NCBI GenBank assembly: GCA_036351115.1
Contig: JAZBOL010000004.1
Location: forward strand, 1 to 64,000
Length of the DNA stretch: 64,000 bases
Direction of reading: 5' to 3'
From: Marinihelvus sp036351115
GTDB lineage: Bacteria; Pseudomonadota; Gammaproteobacteria; Xanthomonadales; SZUA-36
Shown: piece by piece, positions 25,910 to 36,177 of the stretch
Numbering within the stretch: position 1 is the stretch's first letter
How the letters are laid out: each line of letters starts with the position of its first letter
Translations under genes and position numbers: made by a program
Notes under the pieces: generated by a model
Databases searched by the model: none
Told to the model about the DNA's origin: nothing
Seen by the model: the letters and a program-made list of their open reading frames with translations, nothing else

Positions 25910-28164
25910 CGCCTGGAATTCGCCCAGCCTCCGTCATAGCGCCAGTGAACACTGAGGCCGTATACCCGCGGTTCGCCGAACTGCGTGTAGGGTTCGACCG
26001 CGTAGAACTTGCGGGGATCGTTACCGAACCCCCCGAACCCGCGGGTCTGGACCGTCTCGTCCGTCAGATTTCTTCCCCAGAGCGCCACGGTCCAGGGACC
26101 GCTCGACCAGGCGAGGCGCAGGTTCAGCAACGTATAGGCGTCCAGCCGCTCCTCGTGATTGGCTGACGCGTAGAACGCGTCCTTGCCCTCGAGATCGGCG
26201 ACCACGGACCAGGCGTCCGCAAAATCCCACCGGGCGCCCACCACGTACTGCCAGTTCGGCGCGTGCGCCTGGTCGCGACCGCTCAGGTCGAAGGGAATGC
26301 CGTTCTCCGGGTCCGCATCGCTGTGGGCGAAGCTCCGGTAGTCCCGGTATTCCGCGTCCAGCAGGCCCAGGGTGCCAAACAGGCGCCAGCGATCGGTCAG
26401 CAGCCAGTCCACCTCCAGTTCGAGACCCTGGTTCACGCCACCGGAGGCGTTCTGCAGGCTGTCGATGAACACGCAGGGACAGGCGTCGCTGGTCGGGTCC
26501 ACGGGCAGGACGATGGATTGCCCGACCTGCACGTCGTCACGGTCCTGGTAGAACACGGACGCCGCCAGTTGCAGCCGGTCGTCCAGGAACAGGCCCTTGA
26601 TGCCGGCCTCCAGGTTGACCAGGGTTTCCCCGTCAAACAGGAGACTGCCGGGGGGCAATTCGATGCCCTGGTCTTCCAGGTCCAACCGCTGGCTGGCGAG
26701 CGCCGAATTGACACCTCCAGGCTTGTAACCCCGGCTCACCAATCCGTAAATCAGCAGACCGCCGTCGGTCCGGTACTCCAGGGCCAGGCGGCCGCCCCAG
26801 AAGTCCTCATCGCCCTCCGAAGCGTTGGCGAGCGAACCGGGCGCCACCGGGCTGTTGTCGTCGTAGCGAAAATCACGCTGCTCCCAGCGCAGCCCGCCGA
26901 CGAGGGTCCAGCGATCGGCGAGGGGCAGCTCCAGCTGGCCGTAGACCGCGAAGTTTTCCGTGTCGAAGGTGCTCGCGAAATCCCCGGCGGCAAAGGTGTA
27001 CTCGCGCAGCAGCGTCTGCTCCTGGTCCCGGTAGTAGACGCCCCCGACCCAGCGGGCGGCGTCGCCTTCCCCGGACAGGAGCCGCAGATCCAGGGTGCCA
27101 TTCCGGTTGCCGCGGGTGTAGGCGTCGAAAGACTGGTACCACCAGTCGAAGCCCCACAGGTCGAAGTCGCAGGGTGTTCCCTCGCAGATTCCCGTGAAGC
27201 TCCAGTCCTCGTCAAAGCTGTACACCGAGTCGGCATCCACGCCGCTGAGCAGGGCCTCGAACGCATAGTCGTCAGCGAGGTCCACGCGGGCCTTCAGCGC
27301 CGCACCAAACACCTCGAGGGAATCCTCCCCCGGTTGATCGGACAGGGTTTCGCGCGTGTTGTCGAGGGAGAATGCGTCGTAGCCGTTGCCGATGTCCGCC
27401 GCGTAGAGGGTCAGGTCGAGGTCGAAATCACCGGTCACCTGCCAGGCCAGCCGGCCCCGGGCGCTCAATTCGTCGATGTCGTTGGTGGGCCGGCCGAGAA
27501 AGACATTGTCGACCCAGCCATCGGACCGGTTGGACTGCACGGCCAGGCGCCAGCCCAGGGCTTCCGTGGCCGGCCCGCCCACGCTGGCCTGCACGGAACG
27601 CGTGTCGTAGTTGCCCAGGATCAGTTCGGCGTTGCTCTCGAAGCGGTCGCCGGGGCCGTTCGAGACGAGGTTGATCAGGCCGGCGAGGGCGTTGGCGCCG
27701 AACAGGGTTCCCTGGGGACCGCGCAGCACCTCGACCTGGCGCAGGTCGAGGGTCGTTGCGGCGCCGCCAATCCCCGTGAAGTCCATGCCATCGATGAGCA
27801 GGCCGACGGACGGATTGACCGGTTCGACGAACTGGCTGCGCTCACCGATGCCGCGAACCTGGAAGAACCGCCCCCGGGACGCACCCGTGGAGAAGTTCAC
27901 GTTGGGCGCGAGGTTCAGCATCTGCTCCAGGTGCGTGGCCGTCCGCGCCTGAATGGCGGCGTTGTCGAAGACCGTGACGCTGGCCGCGGAATCCAGGACC
28001 GCGAGGGGCCGGAAATCGGCGGTAACGACGACCTCTTCGAGCGCCAGGGTCGAGTCGGACGCATCCCCATCCAAATCACCGGACACGCCGGCAGGCGTCT
28101 GGGCGCCCGCGAGGACGGGGGCCAGGGCGGCGGTCGTGGCCAGGGTCAGCAAGCAAAACTTCAT
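25906..28164 (-). CDS. TonB-dependent outer-membrane receptor, probably for thiamine
   Basis: A 752-residue receptor. There is a signal peptide at residues 1-21, a TonB-box-like LEEVVVTA near 43-50, a plug domain (RGIGERSQFVEP, VLRGPQGTLFGANALAGLINLVS) and a 22-strand-type barrel. The last residues (WRYDGGWANSRR) do not end in the usual aromatic, which is odd. Inference: a TPP riboswitch directly in front strongly suggests thiamine or a precursor as cargo. The ATG at 28164 is preferred over the frame to 28230 because TGAGGAG lies in front and the upstream part is riboswitch sequence. Confidence 0.9.
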   Translation of the reverse strand: MKFCLLTLATTAALAPVLAGAQTPAGVSGDLDGDASDSTLALEEVVVTADFRPLAVLDSAASVTVFDNAAIQARTATHLEQMLNLAPNVNFSTGASRGRFFQVRGIGERSQFVEPVNPSVGLLIDGMDFTGIGGAATTLDLRQVEVLRGPQGTLFGANALAGLINLVSNGPGDRFESNAELILGNYDTRSVQASVGGPATEALGWRLAVQSNRSDGWVDNVFLGRPTNDIDELSARGRLAWQVTGDFDLDLTLYAADIGNGYDAFSLDNTRETLSDQPGEDSLEVFGAALKARVDLADDYAFEALLSGVDADSVYSFDEDWSFTGICEGTPCDFDLWGFDWWYQSFDAYTRGNRNGTLDLRLLSGEGDAARWVGGVYYRDQEQTLLREYTFAAGDFASTFDTENFAVYGQLELPLADRWTLVGGLRWEQRDFRYDDNSPVAPGSLANASEGDEDFWGGRLALEYRTDGGLLIYGLVSRGYKPGGVNSALASQRLDLEDQGIELPPGSLLFDGETLVNLEAGIKGLFLDDRLQLAASVFYQDRDDVQVGQSIVLPVDPTSDACPCVFIDSLQNASGGVNQGLELEVDWLLTDRWRLFGTLGLLDAEYRDYRSFAHSDADPENGIPFDLSGRDQAHAPNWQYVVGARWDFADAWSVVADLEGKDAFYASANHEERLDAYTLLNLRLAWSSGPWTVALWGRNLTDETVQTRGFGGFGNDPRKFYAVEPYTQFGEPRVYGLSVHWRYDGGWANSRR

Positions 28165-28231
28165 GTCGGAACTCCTCAGGGTCGGGGAGTCCGGGGTTCG
28201 AGCGGGGGTGCGCGGTGCATCGAGGAGCATC

Positions 28232-28318
28232 CGTCCCTACGCCGGTACTAGCCGGATCAGGTTCAATGGGTTCGCTCTCGCGTCTCAGGCCGTCGGCAGT
28301 GCCGGGGCCACCCCAGGA
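28232..28318 (-). promoter_or_regulatory. TPP riboswitch (thi box)
   Basis: On the minus strand the conserved strings occur in order: GGGGTGGCC, then CTGAGA, ACCCATTGAACCTGAT, and CCGGCGTAGGGA. This is the standard TPP aptamer. Downstream, CTCCTC (28227-28222) is complementary to the GAGGAG of the receptor gene's ribosome-binding site (28177-28172), consistent with translational control. The pairing scheme itself is inference. Confidence 0.95.
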
Positions 28319-28327
28319 TCAGGCGTC

Positions 28328-28333
28328 AGTATA
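28328..28333 (-). promoter_or_regulatory. Candidate -10 box for the riboswitch transcript
   Basis: TATACT on the minus strand ends 10 bases before the aptamer starts, so transcription would begin close to 28321. No strong -35 is visible. CCGTC-TTCAG-GACGG just upstream may be the weak end of the preceding operon. Confidence 0.5.
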
Positions 28334-28404
28334 GCGCAGCCGTCCTGAAGACGGTCGTGAAGGAAGTTGCGGACCGGGTCCCGGCGGTTTCGCCGGAAGG
28401 AGCC

Positions 28405-29460
28405 TCAGCGGAGCTGGCGTTGCAGGCTGGCGAGCGCCTCGCTGCCGGGGTTGAGCTGATCCCAGGACGCTTCGCTGAGGGGCGTTGCCCCGGTGCCGAA
28501 GACGTCGTGCATCTCCGGGAGGGTTTCGTTGAGGTACATGAGCCCGGTAACCACCTCGCCCTTCGCGCGATGCGCCTCGAGGTATTGCATCGCGGCGCTG
28601 CGGTCTGTCGGGTCGTAGTCCGGATCGGCCTTGCGCAGCAACACGGTGGAGCCGTCGTGCAGGGTCACCGGGACCGTCGTGCCGTCGTCGTAGGCCACGG
28701 TGATTTCCTCGGCGGGCGGTACCAGGTCGGCCTCCACCACCTTGTGGGACATTTTCCGCGTATAGGCATAGCTCTTGGTCGAGCCTTCGTGGTCGTTGAA
28801 AGTCACGCAGGGCGAAACCACGTCGATGACCGCGCAGCCACGGTGTCGCACGCCGGCCTTGATCAGGGGCACGAGCTGCTCCCGGTCGCCGGAAAACCCC
28901 CGCGCCGCGAAACTGCCGCCCAGGGCGATGGTGGTGGCCACCGGGTCGATGGCCTGCATCCGGTTCACCTGGCCCCGCTTGGCCCGGCTGCCCGGATCGG
29001 CGGAGGCGGAAAACTGTCCCTTGGTCAGGCCGTACACCCCGTTGTTTTCGATGAGGTACAGCATGTTCAGGTTGCGGCGCACCACGTGGCCGAACTGCCC
29101 GAACCCGATGGACAGGGAATCCCCGTCGCCGCTGACGGCAATGCAGGTCAGGTTCCGGTTCGCCGCCATGGCGCCGGTGGCCACGGACGGCATGCGGCCG
29201 TGCACCGAGTTGAACCCGTGGGCGCCCGACATGAAATAGGCCGGGGTTTTCGACGAGCACCCGATCCCCGACAGCTTGATGACCGTATGCGGCTCGATGG
29301 AAAGTTCCCAGAACGCCTGCACGATGGCCGCGGTGATGGAGTCATGGCCACAGCCGGCGCACAGGGTCGACAGGACCCCTTCGTAATCGCGCTGTCGTAA
29401 ACCAATGTCGTTGACCCGGTCCGTGGGCAGGTCGATGCGGGGCTTGGGGATGTAGGTCAT
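28405..29460 (-). CDS. 2-oxoacid:acceptor oxidoreductase, beta subunit (KorB-like)
   Basis: A 351-residue thiamine-diphosphate-binding subunit. LCAGCGHDSI near residue 35 is a Cys motif of the family, and GDGDSLSIG followed about 30 residues later by ENNGVYG is the ThDP motif. With the alpha subunit it should oxidise a 2-oxoacid with CoA, passing electrons to ferredoxin or to the flavoprotein encoded upstream. 2-Oxoglutarate is the likeliest substrate by similarity, but pyruvate or branched-chain acids are not excluded. The start overlaps the alpha stop (ATGA). Confidence 0.9.
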   Translation of the reverse strand: MTYIPKPRIDLPTDRVNDIGLRQRDYEGVLSTLCAGCGHDSITAAIVQAFWELSIEPHTVIKLSGIGCSSKTPAYFMSGAHGFNSVHGRMPSVATGAMAANRNLTCIAVSGDGDSLSIGFGQFGHVVRRNLNMLYLIENNGVYGLTKGQFSASADPGSRAKRGQVNRMQAIDPVATTIALGGSFAARGFSGDREQLVPLIKAGVRHRGCAVIDVVSPCVTFNDHEGSTKSYAYTRKMSHKVVEADLVPPAEEITVAYDDGTTVPVTLHDGSTVLLRKADPDYDPTDRSAAMQYLEAHRAKGEVVTGLMYLNETLPEMHDVFGTGATPLSEASWDQLNPGSEALASLQRQLR

Positions 29461-31265
29461 GCGGCAACCTCCTCGCGAACATGGTCCCGGACCGCCTCCA
29501 CGACACAGCTGCTCGGGATGGGCATGCCGTTGTAATGCAGCACGGGAACCAGCTTTTCCGCCGGCACCTCGAGTTCGATCATGAGCAGGCTGCGCAGCTG
29601 CGCGTCCCGGTTCTGCTCGACAACGAACACCGTGTCGTGGTCCGCGAGAAACTGTTCCACCTCGACGCCGAAGGGAAAGCCCCGCACGCGCAGGTAATCC
29701 AGGTGCATGCCTTCCTCGGCAAGCCGGTCGAGCGCCTCGTTGACGGCGCCGTCAGAGGATCCGTAGGCCAGGATGCCCGTGCGGGTCGCCGCGCCGGCCT
29801 CGCGCTCGAGCGCCCGCGGCACCAGGCCCCGGGTCGTTTCCCACTTGGTGAGGAGGCGATCCACCACGTCCTGGTACTCCGCGGAGTCCTCCGTGTATCC
29901 CCCGTAGCGATTGTGGCCCGACCCTCGGACGAAGTAGGCGCCTTTCGCATCCTCACCCGGGAAGGTCCGTGCGGCAATGCCGTCACCATCCACGTCGAGG
30001 TAGCGGAAAAACTTCTCCATCTCCGCCAGTTCCTCAGGCCCGACGACTTTGCCCCGGTCCGGGCGAAAATCATCGTCCCAGGTCAATTCCGGGATCATCC
30101 AGTCGTTCATGCCGATGTCCAGGTCCGAGAGCACGAACACCGGCGTCTGCAGGCGCTCGGCCAGGTCAAAGGACGCCACGGCGAATTCGAAACACTCCCG
30201 GGGATCTGCGGGAAACAGCAGGGGGTGCCGCGTATCGCCGTGAGAGGCGTAGGCGCAGAGCATCACGTCACACTGCTGGGTTCGCGTGGGCATGCCCGTG
30301 GACGGCCCCACGCGCTGGACATTGAAAAAGACCGAGGGGATCTCGGCATAGTAGGCGAACCCTATAAATTCGCTCATCAACGAAATACCCGGTCCGCTGG
30401 TCGGCGTGAACGCCCGGGCCCCAACCCAGTTGGCGCCCAGCACCATGCCCGCAGCGGCCAGTTCGTCTTCTGCCTGGATGATGCAGAAGTGATTCTCACC
30501 GGTTTCCGGATCGGACCGGAAATGTTCGCAGTAGCGTTGAAAACCGTCCATGAGCGACGTGGACGGGGTGATCGGATACCAGGCGCCGACCGTGGCGCCC
30601 GCATAAACACAGCCGAGCGCCGCCGCGGAATTGCCGTCGATGAGAATGTGCGCCGAGTTGTCGCCCATGGTTTCGGCCCGGACGGGCAGGGGGCAGGTGA
30701 AGTGCTCGATCGCGTATTCGTAGCCGAGATTGATGGCCTCGAGGTTGCTGTCCACGAGCTTCGGTTTGCTCGCGAAGGTCTCTTCGAGCAGCTGTTTGAC
30801 GATCGCCCGGTCAATGTCCAGCAGCGCGCACAGGACGCCGACGTACGCAATATTCTTCATGAGGATGCGCACCCGGGCCACCTCGAAATGCTCGTTGCAC
30901 AGGCGCGCCAGGGGCACGCCGAGTACGGTGATGTCATCCCGTGTAAGCGTGGACTCCCGGGGCCAGGTGGAGTCGTAGATAAAGAATCCACCGGGGCTGA
31001 CCTCGGCCAGGTCCCGGGCGTAGGTCTGGGCATTCATGGCCACCATGACATCCACGCTGCCCTCCCGGGCCATGTAGCCGTCGCGATTGGCGCGAATCTC
31101 GTACCAGGTGGGCAGGCCCTGGATGTTGCTGGGGAACAGATTCTTGCCGGTGACCGGCAGGCCCATGCGGAACAGGGCTTTCATGAGCAGGCCGTTGGCG
31201 CTCGCTGAACCGGTGCCGTTCACGGTGCCGATTTTCAGGACGAAATCGTTGACTCTAGCTGGCAT
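29457..31265 (-). CDS. 2-oxoacid:acceptor oxidoreductase, fused gamma-alpha subunit (KorA-like)
   Basis: A 602-residue protein. The first 190 residues are the gamma (CoA-side) domain, starting KIGTVNGTGSASANGLLMKALFRMG. The rest is the PYR-type alpha domain (GNSAAALGCVYAGATVGAWYPITPST, EDELAAAGMVLGANWVGARAFTPTSGPG). This fusion is typical of two-subunit KGOR enzymes. It lies second in a three-gene operon after the GltD-like flavoprotein. AAAGAG precedes the ATG. Confidence 0.9.
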   Translation of the reverse strand: MPARVNDFVLKIGTVNGTGSASANGLLMKALFRMGLPVTGKNLFPSNIQGLPTWYEIRANRDGYMAREGSVDVMVAMNAQTYARDLAEVSPGGFFIYDSTWPRESTLTRDDITVLGVPLARLCNEHFEVARVRILMKNIAYVGVLCALLDIDRAIVKQLLEETFASKPKLVDSNLEAINLGYEYAIEHFTCPLPVRAETMGDNSAHILIDGNSAAALGCVYAGATVGAWYPITPSTSLMDGFQRYCEHFRSDPETGENHFCIIQAEDELAAAGMVLGANWVGARAFTPTSGPGISLMSEFIGFAYYAEIPSVFFNVQRVGPSTGMPTRTQQCDVMLCAYASHGDTRHPLLFPADPRECFEFAVASFDLAERLQTPVFVLSDLDIGMNDWMIPELTWDDDFRPDRGKVVGPEELAEMEKFFRYLDVDGDGIAARTFPGEDAKGAYFVRGSGHNRYGGYTEDSAEYQDVVDRLLTKWETTRGLVPRALEREAGAATRTGILAYGSSDGAVNEALDRLAEEGMHLDYLRVRGFPFGVEVEQFLADHDTVFVVEQNRDAQLRSLLMIELEVPAEKLVPVLHYNGMPIPSSCVVEAVRDHVREEVAA

Positions 31266-31345
31266 GAACTCTTTCCGGCATTGGTGCTCTCTGGCATGGG
31301 TTCGTCTGGGCTTCGACGCTCATGGGCCCTGGACCTGTCCGGTGC

Positions 31346-33151
31346 TCAGCCGGCTTTGCGCTGCTGGCACGGGGCGGAGCCGTGGTCGATGGCCTTGGGA
31401 AAGGTCAGGGAGGACTTTTGCATGTCCCAGGCCGCGGTGGGACACCGCTCGGCGCAGAGGCCGCAGTGCACGCAGAGGTTTTCGTCCTTCACCATGATGC
31501 GGGCCGTGTGTTTCAGCGGCCCGGAAGCGAACAGGGGCTGCTCCGGCTCCAGCCGCGGCGCCTTGAGCCGCTCGACCACCTCTTCCTCGGGCCCGTCCGG
31601 AAGAATCGTCAGGCACTGGGTGGGGCAGATGTCCACGCAGGCGTCGCACTCGATGCACAGGCTGTCCGTGAAGACGGTCTGGATATCGCAGTTGAGGCAG
31701 CGCTCCACTTCCACCGCGGTCTGTTCGGCGTCGAAGCCCAGCTCCACCTCGGTGGTCAGGGTCTTGAAGCGCTCCACCAGCGGCACGTGCTCCATCTTGC
31801 GCCGGGCCGCGGGATCGAAGTTGTTGGAGTAACTCCATTCATGCATGCCCATCTTGCGGCTGCCCAGGTTGAGCAGCGTGGGCAGGCGATCGCTCAGGGG
31901 TTCGCCCTGGCAGTGGCGGTGAATGGAAATGGCCGCCTGGTGGCCGTGCTCGACGGCCCAGATGATGTTCTCGGGACCGAAGGCCGCATCGCCGCCGAAA
32001 AAGACCCCGGGGCGGGTGGATTCGAAGGTCTTGCGATCCACCACCGGGACGTCCCACTGGTCGAACTCGAGACCGATGTCCCTTTCGATCCAGGGGAAGG
32101 CGTTCTCCTGGCCAATGGCCAGCACCACGTCGTCGCAGGGAATGAAAACTTCCTCGACAATTCGCTGATCGACGATACGGCCGTCTTCCGTGTCGTACTC
32201 CATGACATCGAAGGTCATGCCGACGAGCTGGCCATCCTCGACGACAAAGGCTTTCGGGGAGTGGTTGATGACGATCTCGACGTTCTCTTCCTCCGCGTCC
32301 TCCAGCTCCCACTCGGAGGCCTTGAAGAAATCCCGGGGCTTGCGCGCCATGACCTTCACGGTCTCCGCGCCAAGGCGCAGGGATGTGCGGCAGCAGTCCA
32401 TGGCCGTGTTGCCGACGCCGATGATGAGCACGCGCTTGCCGATGGTGTCCGTGTGTTTGAAGGCCACGGACTCGAGCCAGGCGATGCCGATGTGGATGTT
32501 TGCATCGCCGGCTTCGCGGCCCGGGAGATTCAGTTCCTTGCCCTTGGGCGCACCGCTGCCAATGAACACCGCGTCGTAGCCTTCCGCGAGCAGCGCTTCG
32601 AGGCTTTCGATGCGGTGGCCCAGGCGCAGGTCCACGCCCATGTCCACGATCATGCCGAGCTCTTCGTCCAGCACTTCCGCCGGCAGACGAAAGGCCGGAA
32701 TGTTGGAGCGCATCAGGCCACCGGGCTTGTCCAGGGCCTCGAACACGGTGCACTCGTAACCGAGGGGCATGAGATCGTTGCAGACCGTGAGCGACGCGCA
32801 GCCGGCGCCGACCAGCGCGATGCGCTTGCCGTTTTTCTGATCGGGGATGACGGGCAGGCGGTCGCTGATGTCCTGGCGGTGATCCGCCGCGACGCGTTTC
32901 AGTCGACAGATGGCCACGGGCTTCTGGCCGGTGCGACCGCGCCGGCAGGCCGGCTCGCAGGGGCGATCACACACGCGGCCGAGGATGCCGGGAAACACGT
33001 TGCTTTCCCGGTTCACCATGTAGGCGTCGGTGAACCGGCCCTGGGCAATCAGGCGGATGTATTCGGGAACGTCGGTATGCGCGGGGCAGCCCCACTGGCA
33101 ATCCACCACCTGGTGGAAGTAATCCGGATTCGAGGTATCCGTGCGATCCAT
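31346..33151 (-). CDS. GltD-like FAD/NAD(P) oxidoreductase with [4Fe-4S] tail
   Basis: A 601-residue iron-sulfur flavoprotein. The N-terminal Cys cluster domain (CQWGCPAHTDVPEYI, CDRPCEPACRRG) resembles glutamate synthase small subunit and dihydropyrimidine dehydrogenase. The middle binds FAD (LVGAGCASLTV) and NAD(P) (LIIGVGNTAMDC). The C-terminus adds two ferredoxin motifs (CIECDACVDICP, CVHCGLCAERCP). First gene of the operon with the oxidoreductase alpha and beta subunits, so I infer it transfers electrons between them and NAD(P)H or ferredoxin. The ATG at 33151 begins MDRTDTSN. Confidence 0.88.
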   Translation of the reverse strand: MDRTDTSNPDYFHQVVDCQWGCPAHTDVPEYIRLIAQGRFTDAYMVNRESNVFPGILGRVCDRPCEPACRRGRTGQKPVAICRLKRVAADHRQDISDRLPVIPDQKNGKRIALVGAGCASLTVCNDLMPLGYECTVFEALDKPGGLMRSNIPAFRLPAEVLDEELGMIVDMGVDLRLGHRIESLEALLAEGYDAVFIGSGAPKGKELNLPGREAGDANIHIGIAWLESVAFKHTDTIGKRVLIIGVGNTAMDCCRTSLRLGAETVKVMARKPRDFFKASEWELEDAEEENVEIVINHSPKAFVVEDGQLVGMTFDVMEYDTEDGRIVDQRIVEEVFIPCDDVVLAIGQENAFPWIERDIGLEFDQWDVPVVDRKTFESTRPGVFFGGDAAFGPENIIWAVEHGHQAAISIHRHCQGEPLSDRLPTLLNLGSRKMGMHEWSYSNNFDPAARRKMEHVPLVERFKTLTTEVELGFDAEQTAVEVERCLNCDIQTVFTDSLCIECDACVDICPTQCLTILPDGPEEEVVERLKAPRLEPEQPLFASGPLKHTARIMVKDENLCVHCGLCAERCPTAAWDMQKSSLTFPKAIDHGSAPCQQRKAG

Positions 33152-33464
33152 TCGCGCGCTGCTTTCTCCCAACGTGGGCGATGGCGGGGTAAGCCGGCAC
33201 CACTTGCAAAAAAGGATAGCCGTTTTGTGACGAAACCGCGACTCGAAATTCGAGCGTGGGAAAAAAGCCCCGGCAAGGGCCGAAAAACGGTACACTGGGA
33301 CCTTCTGCGGATGCCCAACCGGTGGCATCCCTGCCGTTTCGGGGCGTGATCCCCGGACCCGCCAGAAATCCTGTGCCCGGGAAACCACCCCGGATGCCAA
33401 ACCACTATCCAGCCCTGACCGGTCATCCCACGTGGTGGGAGGGGCCCGACTGGAGCAAAAAACC
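33152..33464. other. Divergent promoter region and hairpin-rich rhlE leader
   Basis: No gene is visible. Notable are the palindrome CTCGAAATTCGAG near 33240, GGATGCC / GGCATCC near 33310-33330 with an eight-base loop, and TCCCAC-GTG-GTGGGA about 30 bp before the helicase start. A TACACT near 33290 on the plus strand could be a -10 box. RhlE-type genes in cold-tolerant bacteria often have structured leaders, but the role here is open. Confidence 0.4.
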
Positions 33465-34838
<1,374 letters not shown>

Positions 34839-34914
34839 TGCGACGGTGACCCGGTCGGCCGGGCGTTGATCCGGGCCCGCGTATCCGGCGTCAATCCGGG
34901 GGTCAAGCGGCGAG

Positions 34915-36177
34915 TTAACCCAGCAGTTCGCCCAGGGCGGCCACCAGTGCCTCCACCTCGGTGGAGGTGTTGTAATGCACCAGGGAACAGCGCAGCACGC
35001 CCGTGTCCGGATCGATGCCCAGCGCCTCCATGAGGCGGTACGCGTAGAAATTGCCGTAGCCCGTGCCGATGCCCCGGGCCGCGAGCGCCTCGCACAGCGC
35101 CTGGGCCCGGTGGCCTTCGACCTGCAGGGCCACGGTCGGCGCACGGTCCCGGACCTCGGTCGAGCCGACCAGGCGAACCCCCGGAAGGGACTTGAGCGCC
35201 TCGAGCAAGGGGCCCAGCAAACGCGTTTCCTGGTTCCTCAGCAGATGGTGGACCCGCTCGCTGGAAGCCCGCGAATCGGTATCGGCGTCCGGAAAGTGGT
35301 GACGGTCCAGGGACTCGAAGTAATCGATGACGCCCGCCGCAGCCGCGATCTGGGCGTGATCCGGTCCCGCCGGCGTCATTCGTGCCGTTGGAATCCCCGC
35401 GTTGAAGAAATGGCCCTGGTTGGGCAGGCGTTCGTTCCACCTACGGGCCAGGGTCATGAGTCCGAGGTGGGGCCCGTACACCTTGTACAGGGAAAACAGG
35501 TAAATGTCGGCGCCGAGCGACGGAATCCAGGGCGTGCCGTGGGGCGCGGCGGAAACGCCGTCGACAATGGACAGGGCCCCCGCGTCGCGAATCTTGCGGC
35601 ACCAGGCGGCCGCGGGATGGATCGTGCCCACGACGTTCGAGCAGTGGGTGAACGCCACGACCCGGGTTTTCCCGGTCAGCACCCGGTCCAGTCCGGCTTC
35701 GTCCAGGGCGCCGGTCTCCGGATTCACGGACCACTCGCGCACGGTGAAGCCTTCCTCCGCCAGGCGGGCGAAGGCGCCGATGTTGGTCTCGTGGTCCTGG
35801 TTGGTCACCACGACCTCGTCCCCCGGCTGCAGCCACTGGCGCAGCGCCTGGGCCAGCACGTAGGTGTTCTGGCTCGTGGACGGCCCGAAATGAACTTCGT
35901 CCTCACCCACACCGAGCCAGGCGGCCCAGCGGGCCCGCGCCTCGCTCATGGCCTCGCCGCCGGCCGTGGAAGGCGCCGAAGGATAGTAGGGCTGTAGCTT
36001 GGTGCGGCGGTAAAAGTGATCCAGCCGCCGGATCACCGGCTCACAGGCATAGGAGCCCCCCGCGTTCTCGAGGTGCACAAATCCGTCCAGGGAGGGCTCG
36101 CTGAACGCCGGAAACTGCGCGCGGACAAAGGCCTCGTCCAGCGTGACCGCGGATGCTGTGGGCTCGACGGCGCTCAC
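34915..36177 (-). CDS. Class V PLP aminotransferase (cysteine-desulfurase-like)
   Basis: A 420-residue fold-type I enzyme of the SufS/NifS-like group. Visible are LENAGGSYA, FGPSTSQNT, TNQDHETNIGA, the PLP aspartate region SIVDGVSAAPHG, and FSLYKVYGPHLG with the likely Schiff-base lysine. The active-site cysteine loop of true desulfurases is not evident, so an amino-acid lyase or transaminase role is possible. It starts with GTG overlapping the stop of the aldehyde dehydrogenase gene (GTGA), so the two are coupled. Confidence 0.85.
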   Translation of the reverse strand: MSAVEPTASAVTLDEAFVRAQFPAFSEPSLDGFVHLENAGGSYACEPVIRRLDHFYRRTKLQPYYPSAPSTAGGEAMSEARARWAAWLGVGEDEVHFGPSTSQNTYVLAQALRQWLQPGDEVVVTNQDHETNIGAFARLAEEGFTVREWSVNPETGALDEAGLDRVLTGKTRVVAFTHCSNVVGTIHPAAAWCRKIRDAGALSIVDGVSAAPHGTPWIPSLGADIYLFSLYKVYGPHLGLMTLARRWNERLPNQGHFFNAGIPTARMTPAGPDHAQIAAAAGVIDYFESLDRHHFPDADTDSRASSERVHHLLRNQETRLLGPLLEALKSLPGVRLVGSTEVRDRAPTVALQVEGHRAQALCEALAARGIGTGYGNFYAYRLMEALGIDPDTGVLRCSLVHYNTSTEVEALVAALGELLG

